Assembly: GCF_001889045.1 (NCBI RefSeq)
Contig: NZ_CP018155.1
Coordinates: 310,001-374,000, forward strand
Reading direction: 5' to 3'
Length of the DNA: 64,000 nt
DNA from: Tenacibaculum todarodis
Lineage (GTDB): Bacteria; Bacteroidota; Bacteroidia; Flavobacteriales; Flavobacteriaceae
Made by a program: the position numbers and the translations under genes
Part shown: piece after piece, positions 27,402 to 36,987 of the stretch
Position numbering within the stretch: position 1 is the first letter of the stretch
Layout of the letters: each line of letters opens with the position of its first letter
Notes under the pieces: generated by a model
What the model was told of the DNA's origin: nothing
Databases searched by the model: none
The model's input: the letters and a program-made list of their open reading frames with translations, nothing else

Positions 27402-28613
27402 ATGTCTGTATTAAGCGGTAAAAAAATATTACTTGGTATTACAGCAGGTATTGCCGCTTATAAAACGGCAAGCTTAGTCCGTTTATTTATAAAATCAGGC
27501 GCAGAAGTCAAAGTTATTATGACACCTGCGTCTAAAGATTTTATAACACCACTTACACTTTCAACACTTTCTAAGAATCCAGTTCATTCAACTTTTTATG
27601 ATAAAGAAGATGAAAATGAATTATGGAATAATCATGTAGATTTAGGTCTTTGGGCAGATGTGTTTTTAGTTGCACCAGCAACAGCAAATACATTATCTAA
27701 AATGGCTAATGGAACGTGTAATAACTTGTTGTTAGCAACCTATTTATCGGCAAAATGTCCAGTGTATTTTGCGCCTGCAATGGATTTGGATATGTATATT
27801 CATCCATCAACAAAAACAAGTTTAGACAAATTACAAGGCTTTGGCAATGTAATGATTCCTGCAACTTCTGGAGAATTAGCAAGCGGTCTAGTAGGAGAAG
27901 GAAGAATGGCAGAACCAGAAGATATTGTTTCTTTTATTGAAAAAGATGTACACTCAAAACTTCCGCTTCGCGGTAAAAAAGTATTAATTACTGCGGGTCC
28001 AACTTATGAAGCTATAGATCCAGTTCGTTTTATTGGAAACCATTCTTCAGGTAAAATGGGATTTGAAGTTGCAAAAACTGCGGCAAGTTTAGGAGCTGAG
28101 GTATTTTTAGTTTCTGGTCCATCTAGCCAAAAGGTTAAGCATTCTTTTATTCAAAGAATAGATGTAAAATCTGCAGAAGAAATGTATAATGCATGTCATA
28201 AAGTATACAAAACTGTAGACATTGCTATATTATCTGCTGCTGTAGCAGATTATAAACCAAAAAATATAGCAACTCAAAAAATAAAAAAGAAAGATGCTTC
28301 GTTACACATAGAGTTATCACCAACAAAAGATATTTTAAAATCTTTAGGTGAAATTAAAACGAATCAATTTTTGGTAGGTTTTGCTTTGGAAACAAATAAC
28401 GAAGTTGAAAACGCTAAGAAGAAAATAAAAAGTAAAAATTTAGATTTAATTGTTTTAAACTCGCTACAAGATAAAGGAGCAGGTTTTGCAGGAGATACAA
28501 ATAAAATTACTATTATTGATAAAGATTTTAGCCAACAAGTGTTTGAATTAAAATCTAAAAAAGAAGTATCGAAAGATATTATTAATGAAATTATAAACAG
28601 AATAGATGCGTAA
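27402..28613 (+). CDS. coaBC: Phosphopantothenoylcysteine decarboxylase / synthetase
   Basis: A two-domain enzyme making 4'-phosphopantetheine for coenzyme A. It has 403 residues: the CoaC flavoprotein domain with GITAGIAAYK, the catalytic His in LWNNHVDLGLWAD and PAMDLDMY, then CoaB with ITAGPTYEAIDPVRFIGNHS and the KIKKK motif. I chose the ATG at 27402, one base past the rpoZ stop. The open frame goes back to 27363 but would overlap rpoZ and lose the standard MSVLSGKKILLGITAG start. The 3' end overlaps porD by 8 bp. Confidence 0.96.
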   Translation: MSVLSGKKILLGITAGIAAYKTASLVRLFIKSGAEVKVIMTPASKDFITPLTLSTLSKNPVHSTFYDKEDENELWNNHVDLGLWADVFLVAPATANTLSKMANGTCNNLLLATYLSAKCPVYFAPAMDLDMYIHPSTKTSLDKLQGFGNVMIPATSGELASGLVGEGRMAEPEDIVSFIEKDVHSKLPLRGKKVLITAGPTYEAIDPVRFIGNHSSGKMGFEVAKTAASLGAEVFLVSGPSSQKVKHSFIQRIDVKSAEEMYNACHKVYKTVDIAILSAAVADYKPKNIATQKIKKKDASLHIELSPTKDILKSLGEIKTNQFLVGFALETNNEVENAKKKIKSKNLDLIVLNSLQDKGAGFAGDTNKITIIDKDFSQQVFELKSKKEVSKDIINEIINRIDA

Positions 28614-29496
28614 TATAGTACTTGTTTTAGCTTGTTTTTTATCGATTGCAACAGCAAACTCGCAAGAGTTAAATGCGTTGGTAACTGTTAATGCAGATCA
28701 AGTTCAGAGTACCAATAAACAAGTTTATTCAACTTTAGAAATAGCGTTAACAGAATTTATTAATCAAACAGAATGGACTAATAAAACTGTAAAACCGCAA
28801 GAAAGAATCAATTGTGCTTTTACAATTATTGTTAGCAACCAATCTGGGAATAATTTTGATGCAAGTATTCAAGTACAATCAACAAGACCTGTTTTTGGAT
28901 CTACATATGAAACGCCTGTTTTAAATATAAATGATGGAAACTTTAGTTTTCGTTATAATGAGTTTGATCCATTATTATACAATGCTACACAGTTTGATTC
29001 TAATTTAGTTTCAACTATTGTGTTTTATGTGTACACAATTTTAGGTGTAGATGCAGATACTTTCGCTTTAAAAGGAGGACAAAATTATCTAAAGGAAGCA
29101 GAAAGAGTAATGTTACAAGCACAGCAAAGCGGTATTTCTGGTTGGCAAAATCAAGTTGGTTCTCAAAACCGATTTGAATTAATTGACAACTTTTTATCAC
29201 CTAAATATGCAACTTTAAGAAGTATTTACTACAACTTTCATAGAAACGGATTGGACAAGTTTTCTTCTGATTTAACAAACGGAAAGCAACAAGTTGAATT
29301 AAGTGTTACGCAACTAGAGCAATTGTTTAATAAAGATGTTGGTAATTATATGATTCGTGTTTTCTTAGACGCAAAATCAGATGAAATAGTTACTATTTTT
29401 ACTGATGGAAAAGAATCGAGAAACCAACAAAAGATGGCAACTGTTTTACAAAAGATAATGCCAACCCAAGGAAATAAGTGGCGTAAGATTGAGTAA
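28606..29496 (+). CDS. porD: DUF4835 family protein, PorD-type (type IX secretion)
   Basis: 296 residues with a signal peptide (MRNIVLVLACFLSIATANSQ). It matches DUF4835, which recent annotation equates with PorD, a periplasmic or outer-membrane factor needed for type IX secretion and gliding in Bacteroidota. Conserved features: FNYR-like segment FSFRYNEFDPLLYN, the VSTIVFYVYTILGVDADTF stretch and a C-terminal KMATVLQKIMPTQ. The gene overlaps coaBC by 8 bp (ATGCGTAA), the usual arrangement. The link to PorD is recalled from family annotation, not proved here. Confidence 0.8.
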   Translation: MRNIVLVLACFLSIATANSQELNALVTVNADQVQSTNKQVYSTLEIALTEFINQTEWTNKTVKPQERINCAFTIIVSNQSGNNFDASIQVQSTRPVFGSTYETPVLNINDGNFSFRYNEFDPLLYNATQFDSNLVSTIVFYVYTILGVDADTFALKGGQNYLKEAERVMLQAQQSGISGWQNQVGSQNRFELIDNFLSPKYATLRSIYYNFHRNGLDKFSSDLTNGKQQVELSVTQLEQLFNKDVGNYMIRVFLDAKSDEIVTIFTDGKESRNQQKMATVLQKIMPTQGNKWRKIE

Positions 29497-29554
29497 TATT
29501 TATTGCTTTAATTCATCCAAATTAAGTACTTTTATATTCTTATTTTTATAAAAC

Positions 29555-31207
29555 TTGCTTACACAACTATCCATACAAAATTACGCGTTAATAAATCAGT
29601 TAAGTATTGATTTTACAAAAGGATTATCTATAATCACTGGAGAAACTGGTGCAGGTAAATCAATTCTTTTAGGAGCTCTTGGCTTAGTTTTAGGTAACCG
29701 AGCAGACTCTTCTACATTAAAAGATACCTCTAAAAAATGTGTTGTAGAAGCACAATTGGCAATAACTAATTATAATTTACAAACTTTTTTTAACAAAGTA
29801 GATTTAGATTACGAAGCAAATACAATAATCAGAAGAGAGATTTTACCTTCTGGTAAATCACGTGCATTTGTAAATGATACACCAGTAACTTTATCGGTTT
29901 TAAATGAGTTAAAATCTAAATTGATTGATGTGCATTCTCAGCATCAAACATCAGAACTTTCCGATAGTAATTTTCAGTTTTCTGTATTAGACACTTTAGC
30001 TAAAAATCAAACAAAAATTGCATCTTATAAACGTGGATTGGTACAATACAATACTTTGCAAAAAGAGTTGTTATCCTTACTGCAATCGCAAAAAGAAGCC
30101 AATCAACAATACGATTATAACTTGCATTTGTTTAATGAGTTTGAAGAAGCCAAGCTACAAATAGATGAACAACAAGTATTAGAAGAAAAGTTAGATAAGC
30201 TCAATAATATTGAAGATATAAAATTAAATTTATCAGAGTCGCTTCAAATTGCGGTAAATGATGAAGTTGGTGTGCAATCTTTATTAAATTCAATTGAATT
30301 CAGTTTAAGCAAAATAGCCGATTTTTCTAAAGAATACAAAGAACTTTCAGAACGAATTTCTTCCGTAAAAATAGAATTTGATGATATAGTTTCTGAATTA
30401 GAAAGCGCAAATGAAAACGTTGAATTTAATCCAAATGAATTAGAAAAGATAAACGATAGATTACAATTAATTTATAATCTTCAAAAGAAGCATGCTGTTA
30501 GTTCAGTTGAAGAATTACAAGCAATACACGCAACACTTTCAGACAAAGTTGGTCAAGTAGAAAGTGCAGAAGAAACCATTAATAAAAAGCAAGAAGAAAT
30601 TAATTCAGTAGCAAAAAAGTTAGATGAGGTTGCTACAATGATTTCTACTTCAAGAAATAAATCGGTACCAAAATTAACAAAAGAGTTAGAAGTTTTATTA
30701 GCAGATTTAGGTATGGAAAACGCACGTTTTTCAATCAAAATAAAAGAAACAGCTAATTACTTTTCAAACGGAAAAGACGAATTAGAATTTCTGTTTTCAG
30801 CAAATAAAGGTGGTAGTTTTGGCGAATTAAAAAAAGTAGCTTCTGGTGGAGAATTATCTCGTATAATGCTTTCAGTAAAAAAAGTATTATCGCAAAACAG
30901 CAAGTTGCCAACCATTATTTTTGATGAAATTGATACTGGAGTTTCTGGAGAAGTTTCTAATAAAATAGCAACAATAATGCAGCAAATGAGCCAAAATATG
31001 CAAGTAATTACAATTACGCATTTACCGCAAATAGCCGCAAAAGGAACGCAGCATTATAAAGTGTACAAGGAAGAAATAAACGGCGTTACAACTACAAATT
31101 TAAAGCAGTTGTCTTTAGACGAACGTATTGTGGAAATTGCAGAAATGCTAAGCGGAAAAGATATTTCAGACAGCGCACTTACACATGCAAAAGAATTATT
31201 GAACTAA
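29555..31207 (+). CDS. recN: DNA repair ATPase RecN
   Basis: An SMC-like ATPase acting early in double-strand break repair. 550 residues: N-terminal Walker A GETGAGKS (29-36), long coiled-coil arms (about 150-370), and the C-terminal ATPase half with SGGELSRIMLS (signature) and TIIFDEIDTGVSG (Walker B). The start codon is TTG. The sequence LTQLSIQNYALI following it is the usual RecN beginning, and no ATG precedes it in frame. It is followed 4 bp later by a TPR gene. Confidence 0.96.
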   Translation: MLTQLSIQNYALINQLSIDFTKGLSIITGETGAGKSILLGALGLVLGNRADSSTLKDTSKKCVVEAQLAITNYNLQTFFNKVDLDYEANTIIRREILPSGKSRAFVNDTPVTLSVLNELKSKLIDVHSQHQTSELSDSNFQFSVLDTLAKNQTKIASYKRGLVQYNTLQKELLSLLQSQKEANQQYDYNLHLFNEFEEAKLQIDEQQVLEEKLDKLNNIEDIKLNLSESLQIAVNDEVGVQSLLNSIEFSLSKIADFSKEYKELSERISSVKIEFDDIVSELESANENVEFNPNELEKINDRLQLIYNLQKKHAVSSVEELQAIHATLSDKVGQVESAEETINKKQEEINSVAKKLDEVATMISTSRNKSVPKLTKELEVLLADLGMENARFSIKIKETANYFSNGKDELEFLFSANKGGSFGELKKVASGGELSRIMLSVKKVLSQNSKLPTIIFDEIDTGVSGEVSNKIATIMQQMSQNMQVITITHLPQIAAKGTQHYKVYKEEINGVTTTNLKQLSLDERIVEIAEMLSGKDISDSALTHAKELLN

Positions 31208-31211
31208 AATT

Positions 31212-31727
31212 ATGAGTGATAATAAAGCAGAAAATTTATTTTTTGAAGCAGATCAATTAATTGACGACAATAAAATTGTTGAAGCTAAAGAGATTTTAAT
31301 AGATTTATTAAGCGATTTTCCAGATTACGGAAGAGCGCACAACCATTTAGGTTGGTTGTATAGCGTTAAATTTAACAACTATCCAAAAGCAAAATATCAT
31401 TTAGAATTGGCTATAAAATTTGCTCCAGATTACCAAGGCGTTTATGCCAATTACGCATATTTGCTTGTAGAAATGAATTTGTATGATGATATGATCCATT
31501 TTGGAAACAATGCAATCGCTAAAAATGTGGCAGATCCAGCAACTATCTATAACAAAATGGCACAGTCATTTGAGTTAAAAGGAGAATTAATGGAAGCATT
31601 CAATTTTTACAAATTAGCCATAAAAGGCGCTATAAACAATCAGTTTTTAGACGAATTATATGCTGCGGTTAATAGAGTAAAAGGAAAAATGGGTCTTTTA
31701 CAAAAACTAAAATTGATTAATAAATAG
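31212..31727 (+). CDS. Tetratricopeptide repeat protein
   Basis: 171 residues with three or four TPR units (AHNHLGWLYSVKFNNYPKAKYHLELA is clearly one, split by loops; GVYANYAYLLVEMNLYDDMI another). There is no signal peptide, so it is likely a cytosolic scaffold. It sits 4 bp after recN and is probably co-transcribed, but no partner can be named. The C-terminal part is basic. The next features are copy 3 of the long hairpin repeat and a glycosyltransferase. Confidence 0.8.
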   Translation: MSDNKAENLFFEADQLIDDNKIVEAKEILIDLLSDFPDYGRAHNHLGWLYSVKFNNYPKAKYHLELAIKFAPDYQGVYANYAYLLVEMNLYDDMIHFGNNAIAKNVADPATIYNKMAQSFELKGELMEAFNFYKLAIKGAINNQFLDELYAAVNRVKGKMGLLQKLKLINK

Positions 31728-31750
31728 CGAACCAAAACAGGTGTTTTTAA

Positions 31751-31825
31751 GAAGCTATTTCCTGCTTTCGCTACTCGCTGTTTCGTTCCTCAACGAGCTC
31801 AAACAAACCGCTCAATCAGGGCTAA
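31751..31825 (+). repeat. Long hairpin repeat, copy 3
   Basis: Nearly the same as copy 1 (GAAGCTATTTCCTGCTTTC to CAATCAGGGCTAA, with one C/T and one A/G difference near each arm). It ends 35 bp before the TTG start of the glycosyltransferase, so it occupies that gene's promoter position. Confidence 0.82.
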
Positions 31826-31859
31826 AATTACTTGCTAACTAATAGAAAACTAAATAACG

Positions 31860-32822
31860 TTGATACTTTCTAATTTTTCATTTTCAATAATAATTCCGGT
31901 CTATAACAGACCGCAAGAAATTGATGAGTTATTAGAAAGTCTTACAAAACAAGACTTCTCAGACACTTTTGAAATTGTAATTGTTGAAGACGGCTCAGAA
32001 GAATCTTCAGAAGAAATTGTAAAAAAGTATTCAGAGGAATTAACAATTCAATATTTTTTCAAAGAAAACAGTGGAGCAGGAGCAAGCAGAAACTACGGAA
32101 TGCAACGCGCTTCAGGTAATTATTTTATCATTTTAGATTCAGATGTAATTGTTCCGCCTCAATATTTATCAGAAGTACAAAAAAGTTTACAAGAAAAGTA
32201 TACAGATGCTTTTGGTGGTCCAGATGCGGCGCACAAAAGTTTTACCAACTTACAAAAAGCAATTAATTACTCAATGACTTCTGTGTTAACCACAGGCGGA
32301 ATTAGAGGTAAGAAAAACGCAGTTGGTAAATTTCAACCAAGAAGTTTCAATTTAGGGTTGTCTAAAGCAACTTTCGAAAAAACTAACGGATTTTCAAAAA
32401 TGAAAACCGGTGAAGATATTGATTTAACATTTAGACTTTGGGAAAATGGTTTCGAAACTCAATTGATAGAAAAAGCATTTGTATTTCATAAACGTAGAAG
32501 TACAATTCAGCAGTTTTTTAAGCAGACTTTCTCATTCGGAACTGCAAGGCCAATCTTAAATAAAAAGTATCCAGAAACAGCTAAAATAACCTATTGGTTT
32601 CCGAGTTTATTTATAATTGGGCTTGATATTAGTTTTATTCTGGCAATCTTTGGTTTTAACCAACTATTATATTGCTATGGATTGTATTTTGTTTTAATCT
32701 TTTTGGATTCTTTACTTCAAAATAAAAATATTGTAGTTGCTTTTTTGAGTGTTATAACAAGTTTTACTCAGTTTATTGGCTACGGAATAGGTTTTTTAGA
32801 ATCGAAGTTTTTTATAAAATAA
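31860..32822 (+). CDS. Glycosyltransferase family 2 membrane protein
   Basis: 320 residues. A GT-A fold domain carries FSIIIPVYNRPQEIDELLES, the VVEDGS-like IVEDGS, the DxD-type LDSDVIVPP and the later GEDIDLTFRL (ED acid-base motif). Two hydrophobic segments form the C-terminal membrane anchor (about 245-305). It transfers a sugar from a nucleotide donor to an unknown lipid or glycan acceptor. Start is TTG at 31860, since no in-frame ATG gives the N-terminal strand. It is an isolated gene with no polysaccharide locus nearby. Confidence 0.88.
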   Translation: MILSNFSFSIIIPVYNRPQEIDELLESLTKQDFSDTFEIVIVEDGSEESSEEIVKKYSEELTIQYFFKENSGAGASRNYGMQRASGNYFIILDSDVIVPPQYLSEVQKSLQEKYTDAFGGPDAAHKSFTNLQKAINYSMTSVLTTGGIRGKKNAVGKFQPRSFNLGLSKATFEKTNGFSKMKTGEDIDLTFRLWENGFETQLIEKAFVFHKRRSTIQQFFKQTFSFGTARPILNKKYPETAKITYWFPSLFIIGLDISFILAIFGFNQLLYCYGLYFVLIFLDSLLQNKNIVVAFLSVITSFTQFIGYGIGFLESKFFIK

Positions 32823-32844
32823 AGCTCCCAATTTCTTGAGAGCT
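32823..32844 (-). terminator. Possible terminator for the arsC-like gene
   Basis: On the minus strand AGCTCTC/GGGAGCT with one G-T pair, 8-base loop, then a T-rich stretch that enters the convergent glycosyltransferase stop region. It is weak. Confidence 0.35.
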
Positions 32845-32848
32845 CTAA

Positions 32849-33190
32849 TTAAATAATTTCCAAAATCTTTTCGGTTGGTCGCCCAATTACGGCTTTGTTT
32901 CCATTTATAATAATTGGTCTTTCAATTAATTTTGGATTGTTTACCATTGCAGTAATAATTGCTGCATCCGATAATTCTTTTCCTTTAAATTCTTCTTTCC
33001 AAACCTTTTCGTTTTTACGAACCAATTCAATAGGAGCAATTTTTAGAAGTTTAATAATTTCTTTCAATTCTTTTTCTGAAGGAATGTTTTCTAAATATTT
33101 AACTACTTCAAACTCTTTTCCTGATTCTTCTAAAAGTGCTATTCCGCATCTTGATTTAGAACAACGGTTATTGTGGTATATTTTTATCAT
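32849..33190 (-). CDS. arsC: Arsenate reductase (ArsC, glutaredoxin type)
   Basis: 113 residues of the ArsC/Spx thioredoxin-fold family. The active-site segment HNNRCSKSR holds the catalytic cysteine at position 10. The later arginines in ELVRKNEKVW and LIERPIIINGNKAVIGRP fit the arsenate-binding triad. It reduces arsenate to arsenite with glutathione/glutaredoxin in model proteins; the thiol used in Bacteroidota is less certain. No arsR, arsB or acr3 is adjacent, so it may be a housekeeping ArsC-like protein rather than part of a resistance operon. Confidence 0.88.
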   Translation of the reverse strand: MIKIYHNNRCSKSRCGIALLEESGKEFEVVKYLENIPSEKELKEIIKLLKIAPIELVRKNEKVWKEEFKGKELSDAAIITAMVNNPKLIERPIIINGNKAVIGRPTEKILEII

Positions 33191-33219
33191 TTTATATTAG
33201 TTTCAAAGTTTTTAGTTTT

Positions 33220-33247
33220 GATTACTGATTACTGATTACTGATTACT
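33220..33247. repeat. 7-bp microsatellite, four perfect GATTACT units
   Basis: Four exact tandem copies of GATTACT. The prfB stop codon (33236-33238) and its last codons lie inside the array. Loss or gain of one unit would leave the protein end unchanged because the stop is met in the first repeats read. Confidence 0.9.
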
Positions 33248-34336
33248 TGATTTCTGTCCGTTTAACATTAAAAAAGCCTTTAAAAACGGTTGAATATCAC
33301 CATTCATAACATTGTCTACATTACCAGTTTCGTGTGCAGTTCTAACGTCTTTTACCAATTTATAAGGATGCATTACGTAATTTCTTATTTGACTTCCCCA
33401 TTCGTTTTTCATTTTATTGGCTTCAATATCTGCACGTGCCGCTTGTTGTTTCTGTAACTCAATTTCGTATAATTGAGACTTTAACATTTGCATTGCCGTG
33501 GCTCTATTATCGTGCTGAGAACGCGAGTTTGAACATTGAATTTGAATTCCCGTTGGCTTGTGATGTAGCTGAACTTTAGTTTCAACTTTGTTTACATTTT
33601 GTCCTCCAGCACCACTTGATCTTGCGGTTGTAATTTCTATATCGGCAGGATTTACTTCAATTTCGATAGAATCGTCTGCAACTGGATACACATAAACAGA
33701 GGCAAAGCTTGTGTGGCGTTTTGCATTGCTATCAAACGGAGAAATACGTACCAATCTGTGAACACCATTTTCTCCTTTTAACCAACCGAAAGCATAATCG
33801 CCATCAACTTCAAAAGTTACGGTTTTTATTCCCGCAGCATCGCCAGCTTGGTAGTTTAGTGTTTTAAGTTTGTAACCTTGTTTTTCTGCCCACATTGTGT
33901 ACATTCTGTAGAGCATTTCTGCCCAATCGCAACTTTCTGTTCCACCAGCTCCAGCTGTAATTTGGACTGTTGCAGATAAAGAATCGCCTTCTTCCGAAAG
34001 CATATTTTTAAATTCAATATCCTCTATAAATGTACTTAGTTTTTCAAATTGTGCGTTAATTTCAGATTCTTCAACTTCACCTTCTTTATAAAACTCGTAT
34101 AAGACATTTACATCGTCATTTAATGTAATTGATTTGTTATAATCTTCTACCCATTTTTTCTTAAAACGAAGTTCTTTCATAACAACTTCAGCAGCTTTGG
34201 GATCATTCCAAAAATCTGGATTTGCCGTTTTTTCTTCTTCATTGGCAATTTCAATTAATTTTTTATCTATTTCTAAATAAGATTTTAATTTCTCAATTCT
34301 TGTGGCAATATCTTTAAGTTGGTCTTGTGTAATCAT
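33236..34336 (-). CDS. prfB: Peptide chain release factor 2
   Basis: Recognises UGA and UAA stop codons and triggers peptide release. It has 366 residues, with the GGQ motif at 244-246 ([11 protein letters not shown]) and the stop-codon-reading SPF in [12 protein letters not shown]. Many bacteria make RF2 by a +1 frameshift at an early UGA. Here the whole protein is in one frame with no internal stop near codon 25, so this autoregulation is absent. The start is the ATG at 34334-34336. The 3' end runs into a 7-bp microsatellite. Confidence 0.97.
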   Translation of the reverse strand: MITQDQLKDIATRIEKLKSYLEIDKKLIEIANEEEKTANPDFWNDPKAAEVVMKELRFKKKWVEDYNKSITLNDDVNVLYEFYKEGEVEESEINAQFEKLSTFIEDIEFKNMLSEEGDSLSATVQITAGAGGTESCDWAEMLYRMYTMWAEKQGYKLKTLNYQAGDAAGIKTVTFEVDGDYAFGWLKGENGVHRLVRISPFDSNAKRHTSFASVYVYPVADDSIEIEVNPADIEITTARSSGAGGQNVNKVETKVQLHHKPTGIQIQCSNSRSQHDNRATAMQMLKSQLYEIELQKQQAARADIEANKMKNEWGSQIRNYVMHPYKLVKDVRTAHETGNVDNVMNGDIQPFLKAFLMLNGQKSSNQ

Positions 34337-34422
34337 ACGTTGAACAAAAATAACTGAATTTTTAAGATTTCTTGTTTTAAAACTGCTCCTTATTTTATAG
34401 ATTTATAGAAATTATACCAAAC

Positions 34423-36810
34423 ATGAAAAAATTACTGCTTATTCTATTCTTTATTGCGTTTTCTGTTGATGGGTTTTCACAGTTTTTCACTGAAAACACG
34501 GGAACATCTTTGAAAAAAGGAATTACCAAGTATGAAGGTTATTTTCCGTTTTATTACGATGATACTTCTGATAAAATATTCCTTCAAATTAATAATTTAA
34601 ATACGGAATTTTTATACGTTCGTTCGCTTTCTGAAGGTGTTGGTTCTAACGATATTGGTTTGGATAGAGGTCAGTTAGGAAATGGTGTTGTAGTATATTT
34701 TAAAAAAGCGGGAAACAAAATTTTATTAATTCAGCCGAATCAAGATTTTAGAGCAATAACCGATAATAAGGAAGAAAAACAATCTGTAAAAGAAGCCTTT
34801 GCAAAATCGGTTTTACATGGTTTTCTTGTTAAGGAAGAAAAAAACGGGCGATTTTTAGTAGATGCAACCGATTTTTTTATGCGTGATGCGCACGGAGTTA
34901 AAAGTACTTTGGCAAGAAATAAACAAGGGAGTTATAGTTTAGATAAGAGTAAATCGGCTTTTAATTTAGAGCGAACAAAAGCGTTTCCTAAAAATGTTGA
35001 GTTTGATGTAATGCTAACTTTTAAAGGAACTCCAAAAGGTTATAATATAAGAAGTGTAACGCCAGATGCGAGTTTGGTTACGGTAAATCAACATCATTCT
35101 TTTGTAGAATTGCCAGATAATAACTACAAACCAAGAGTGTATGATCCGCGTTGTGGTTCTTGGCAAATGACGTATATGGATTATGCAACTCCGGTTGATG
35201 AACCAATTACAAAACGTTTTATTTACCGTCATCGATTGGAAAAGAAAAATCCGAATGCAACAATATCAGAAGCAAAAGAACCTATAATTTATTATTTAGA
35301 TAGAGGAACTCCAGAACCGGTTCGTTCAGCTTTATTAGAAGGCGGAAGTTGGTGGAACCAAGCTTTTGAAGCCGCAGGTTATAAAGATGCTTTTCAGGTT
35401 AAAATGTTGCCAGAAGGCGCAGATCCGTTAGATGTGCGTTATAATATGATTCAATGGGTGCATCGTTCAACTCGCGGTTGGAGTTACGGTGGAAATATTT
35501 CTGATCCAAGAACAGGAGAAATTATTAAAGGTCACGTTAGTTTAGGAAGTTTACGTATTCGTCAAGATTTTTTAATTGCGCAAGCGTTACAAGCACCTTA
35601 TAAAACGAGTGATTCTGACGATAAATTTGCATTAGAAATGGCAATTGCTAGAATCAGACAATTATCTGCACATGAAATCGGACACACTTTAGGGTTTGCT
35701 CATAATTTTGCAGCAAGTAGTAACAATAGAAGTTCGGTGATGGATTATCCGCATCCGAAGTTATCCTTAAAAAATGGAAAAGTAGATTTTTCTGAAGCGT
35801 ATGATAATAAAATAGGCGAGTGGGACAAAGTTACTGTTGCCTATGCATATCAAGATTTTATTGGTGAAGAAAAACTTCAATTAGAAAAAATATTAGATGA
35901 AGCTTTTGATAAAGGATTTCGATTTATAACCGATTCAGACTCAAGATCAAAAGGAAGTGCGCATGCGTATTCTCATTTATGGGATAATGGAAAGTCTGCT
36001 TCTAAAGAATTAGAAAATGTGTTGGCAATTAGAAAGCGCGCAATTGCAAATTTTTCTACGGATAATGTACAAAGTAAAACACCATATTCTGTATTAGAAG
36101 ATGTGTTTGTTCCGTTGTATTTTTTCCATCGTTTTCAAACGGATGCAACTTCAAAAATTATTGGCGGATTGGATTATACCTACGCAGTTAAAGGGCAAAA
36201 GGAATTGATTGTAAAACGAGTTGATGGAAAAACCCAAAGAGATGCTTTAAAGACTTTATTAAAAACGATTAATGTTGAAGAAATAGCGATTCCGAAGAAA
36301 TTATTAGCCTTGTTTCCACCAAGAGCTTATGGTTATAATAGAACAAGAGAGAGTTTTAAATCTAAAGCAGGTGTTGCTTTTGATCCTTATGGAGCGGTAC
36401 AAACAGCTTCTGCATTTACATTGAGTTATTTATTGCATCCAGATAGAGCAAATAGATTGGTGCAGCATAAGAGTTTAGATAAAAATCAATTAGGTTTTGC
36501 TGAAGTAATTGAAGATTTAATTATTAATTCTTTCGAGATAAAACACAAAAACTCGTATCATCAAGCATTGCAAGAAGTTGTTCAAGTTGAAGTTTTAAAT
36601 GCAATGTTTACTTTGGCTTCAAACAAAAATGTATATCCACAAGTGAAGTCAATTTTAAACAAAACGTTCACTAAATTAATGCTAAAGGGAAATGATAAAT
36701 ATTATTTAGAAATGATTGTTAATTATAAAAAGAATCCGTCTAAATTTGTAAAAGTAAGCGCACCAAAAATTCCAGATGGTTCGCCAATTGGGAATGATTA
36801 TAAATATTAA
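34423..36810 (+). CDS. Secreted zinc-dependent metalloprotease (DUF5117/DUF4953 type)
   Basis: 795 residues with a signal peptide (MKKLLLILFFIAFSVDGFSQ). A beta-rich DUF5117-like N-terminal region comes first, then a met-zincin catalytic domain with HEIGHTLGFAH: zinc ligands His417, His421 and His427, catalytic Glu418. A downstream VMDYPHP gives the Met-turn. It was known as a domain of unknown function and is now labelled a zinc-dependent metalloprotease in Bacteroidota. There is no type IX C-terminal sorting domain, so it is likely periplasmic or outer-membrane associated. It is followed by a small membrane-protein gene 15 bp later. Confidence 0.88.
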   Translation: MKKLLLILFFIAFSVDGFSQFFTENTGTSLKKGITKYEGYFPFYYDDTSDKIFLQINNLNTEFLYVRSLSEGVGSNDIGLDRGQLGNGVVVYFKKAGNKILLIQPNQDFRAITDNKEEKQSVKEAFAKSVLHGFLVKEEKNGRFLVDATDFFMRDAHGVKSTLARNKQGSYSLDKSKSAFNLERTKAFPKNVEFDVMLTFKGTPKGYNIRSVTPDASLVTVNQHHSFVELPDNNYKPRVYDPRCGSWQMTYMDYATPVDEPITKRFIYRHRLEKKNPNATISEAKEPIIYYLDRGTPEPVRSALLEGGSWWNQAFEAAGYKDAFQVKMLPEGADPLDVRYNMIQWVHRSTRGWSYGGNISDPRTGEIIKGHVSLGSLRIRQDFLIAQALQAPYKTSDSDDKFALEMAIARIRQLSAHEIGHTLGFAHNFAASSNNRSSVMDYPHPKLSLKNGKVDFSEAYDNKIGEWDKVTVAYAYQDFIGEEKLQLEKILDEAFDKGFRFITDSDSRSKGSAHAYSHLWDNGKSASKELENVLAIRKRAIANFSTDNVQSKTPYSVLEDVFVPLYFFHRFQTDATSKIIGGLDYTYAVKGQKELIVKRVDGKTQRDALKTLLKTINVEEIAIPKKLLALFPPRAYGYNRTRESFKSKAGVAFDPYGAVQTASAFTLSYLLHPDRANRLVQHKSLDKNQLGFAEVIEDLIINSFEIKHKNSYHQALQEVVQVEVLNAMFTLASNKNVYPQVKSILNKTFTKLMLKGNDKYYLEMIVNYKKNPSKFVKVSAPKIPDGSPIGNDYKY

Positions 36811-36825
36811 TTAGTTAAAATATAG

Positions 36826-36987
36826 ATGGACTTATTTTTAGGTTTTTTACTAATATTCTCCTTACTCTTACTTGTTATGGGATTAGGATTATTGGTAAGA
36901 TGGCTCTTTTTTAAAGGGAAAAAAGGAGTGAGTTTCTTAAAATCTATTGAAGAAGTGCAAATTTACATTAGAAAAAATAAGAAATGA
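36826..36987 (+). CDS. Small single-span membrane protein (53 residues)
   Basis: Starts [20 protein letters not shown]: one long hydrophobic helix (about 3-29), then a basic stretch WLFFKGKKG and a cytosolic tail that ends IRKNKK. It is supported as a real gene by the tight packing: 15 bp after the protease stop, and its TGA overlaps the next ATG as ATGA. Codon use and the positive-inside topology also fit. I recognise no family and assign no function. Confidence 0.7.
   Translation: MDLFLGFLLIFSLLLLVMGLGLLVRWLFFKGKKGVSFLKSIEEVQIYIRKNKK

Noticed and set aside
32849..33190. Arsenic resistance operon
   Set aside because: Only the arsC-like gene is present; no regulator, pump or arsenite methylase lies nearby.
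33236..34336. Programmed frameshift in prfB
   Set aside because: The frame is continuous from the ATG to the GGQ domain; no in-frame TGA and no CTT-TGA slippery site near codon 25.
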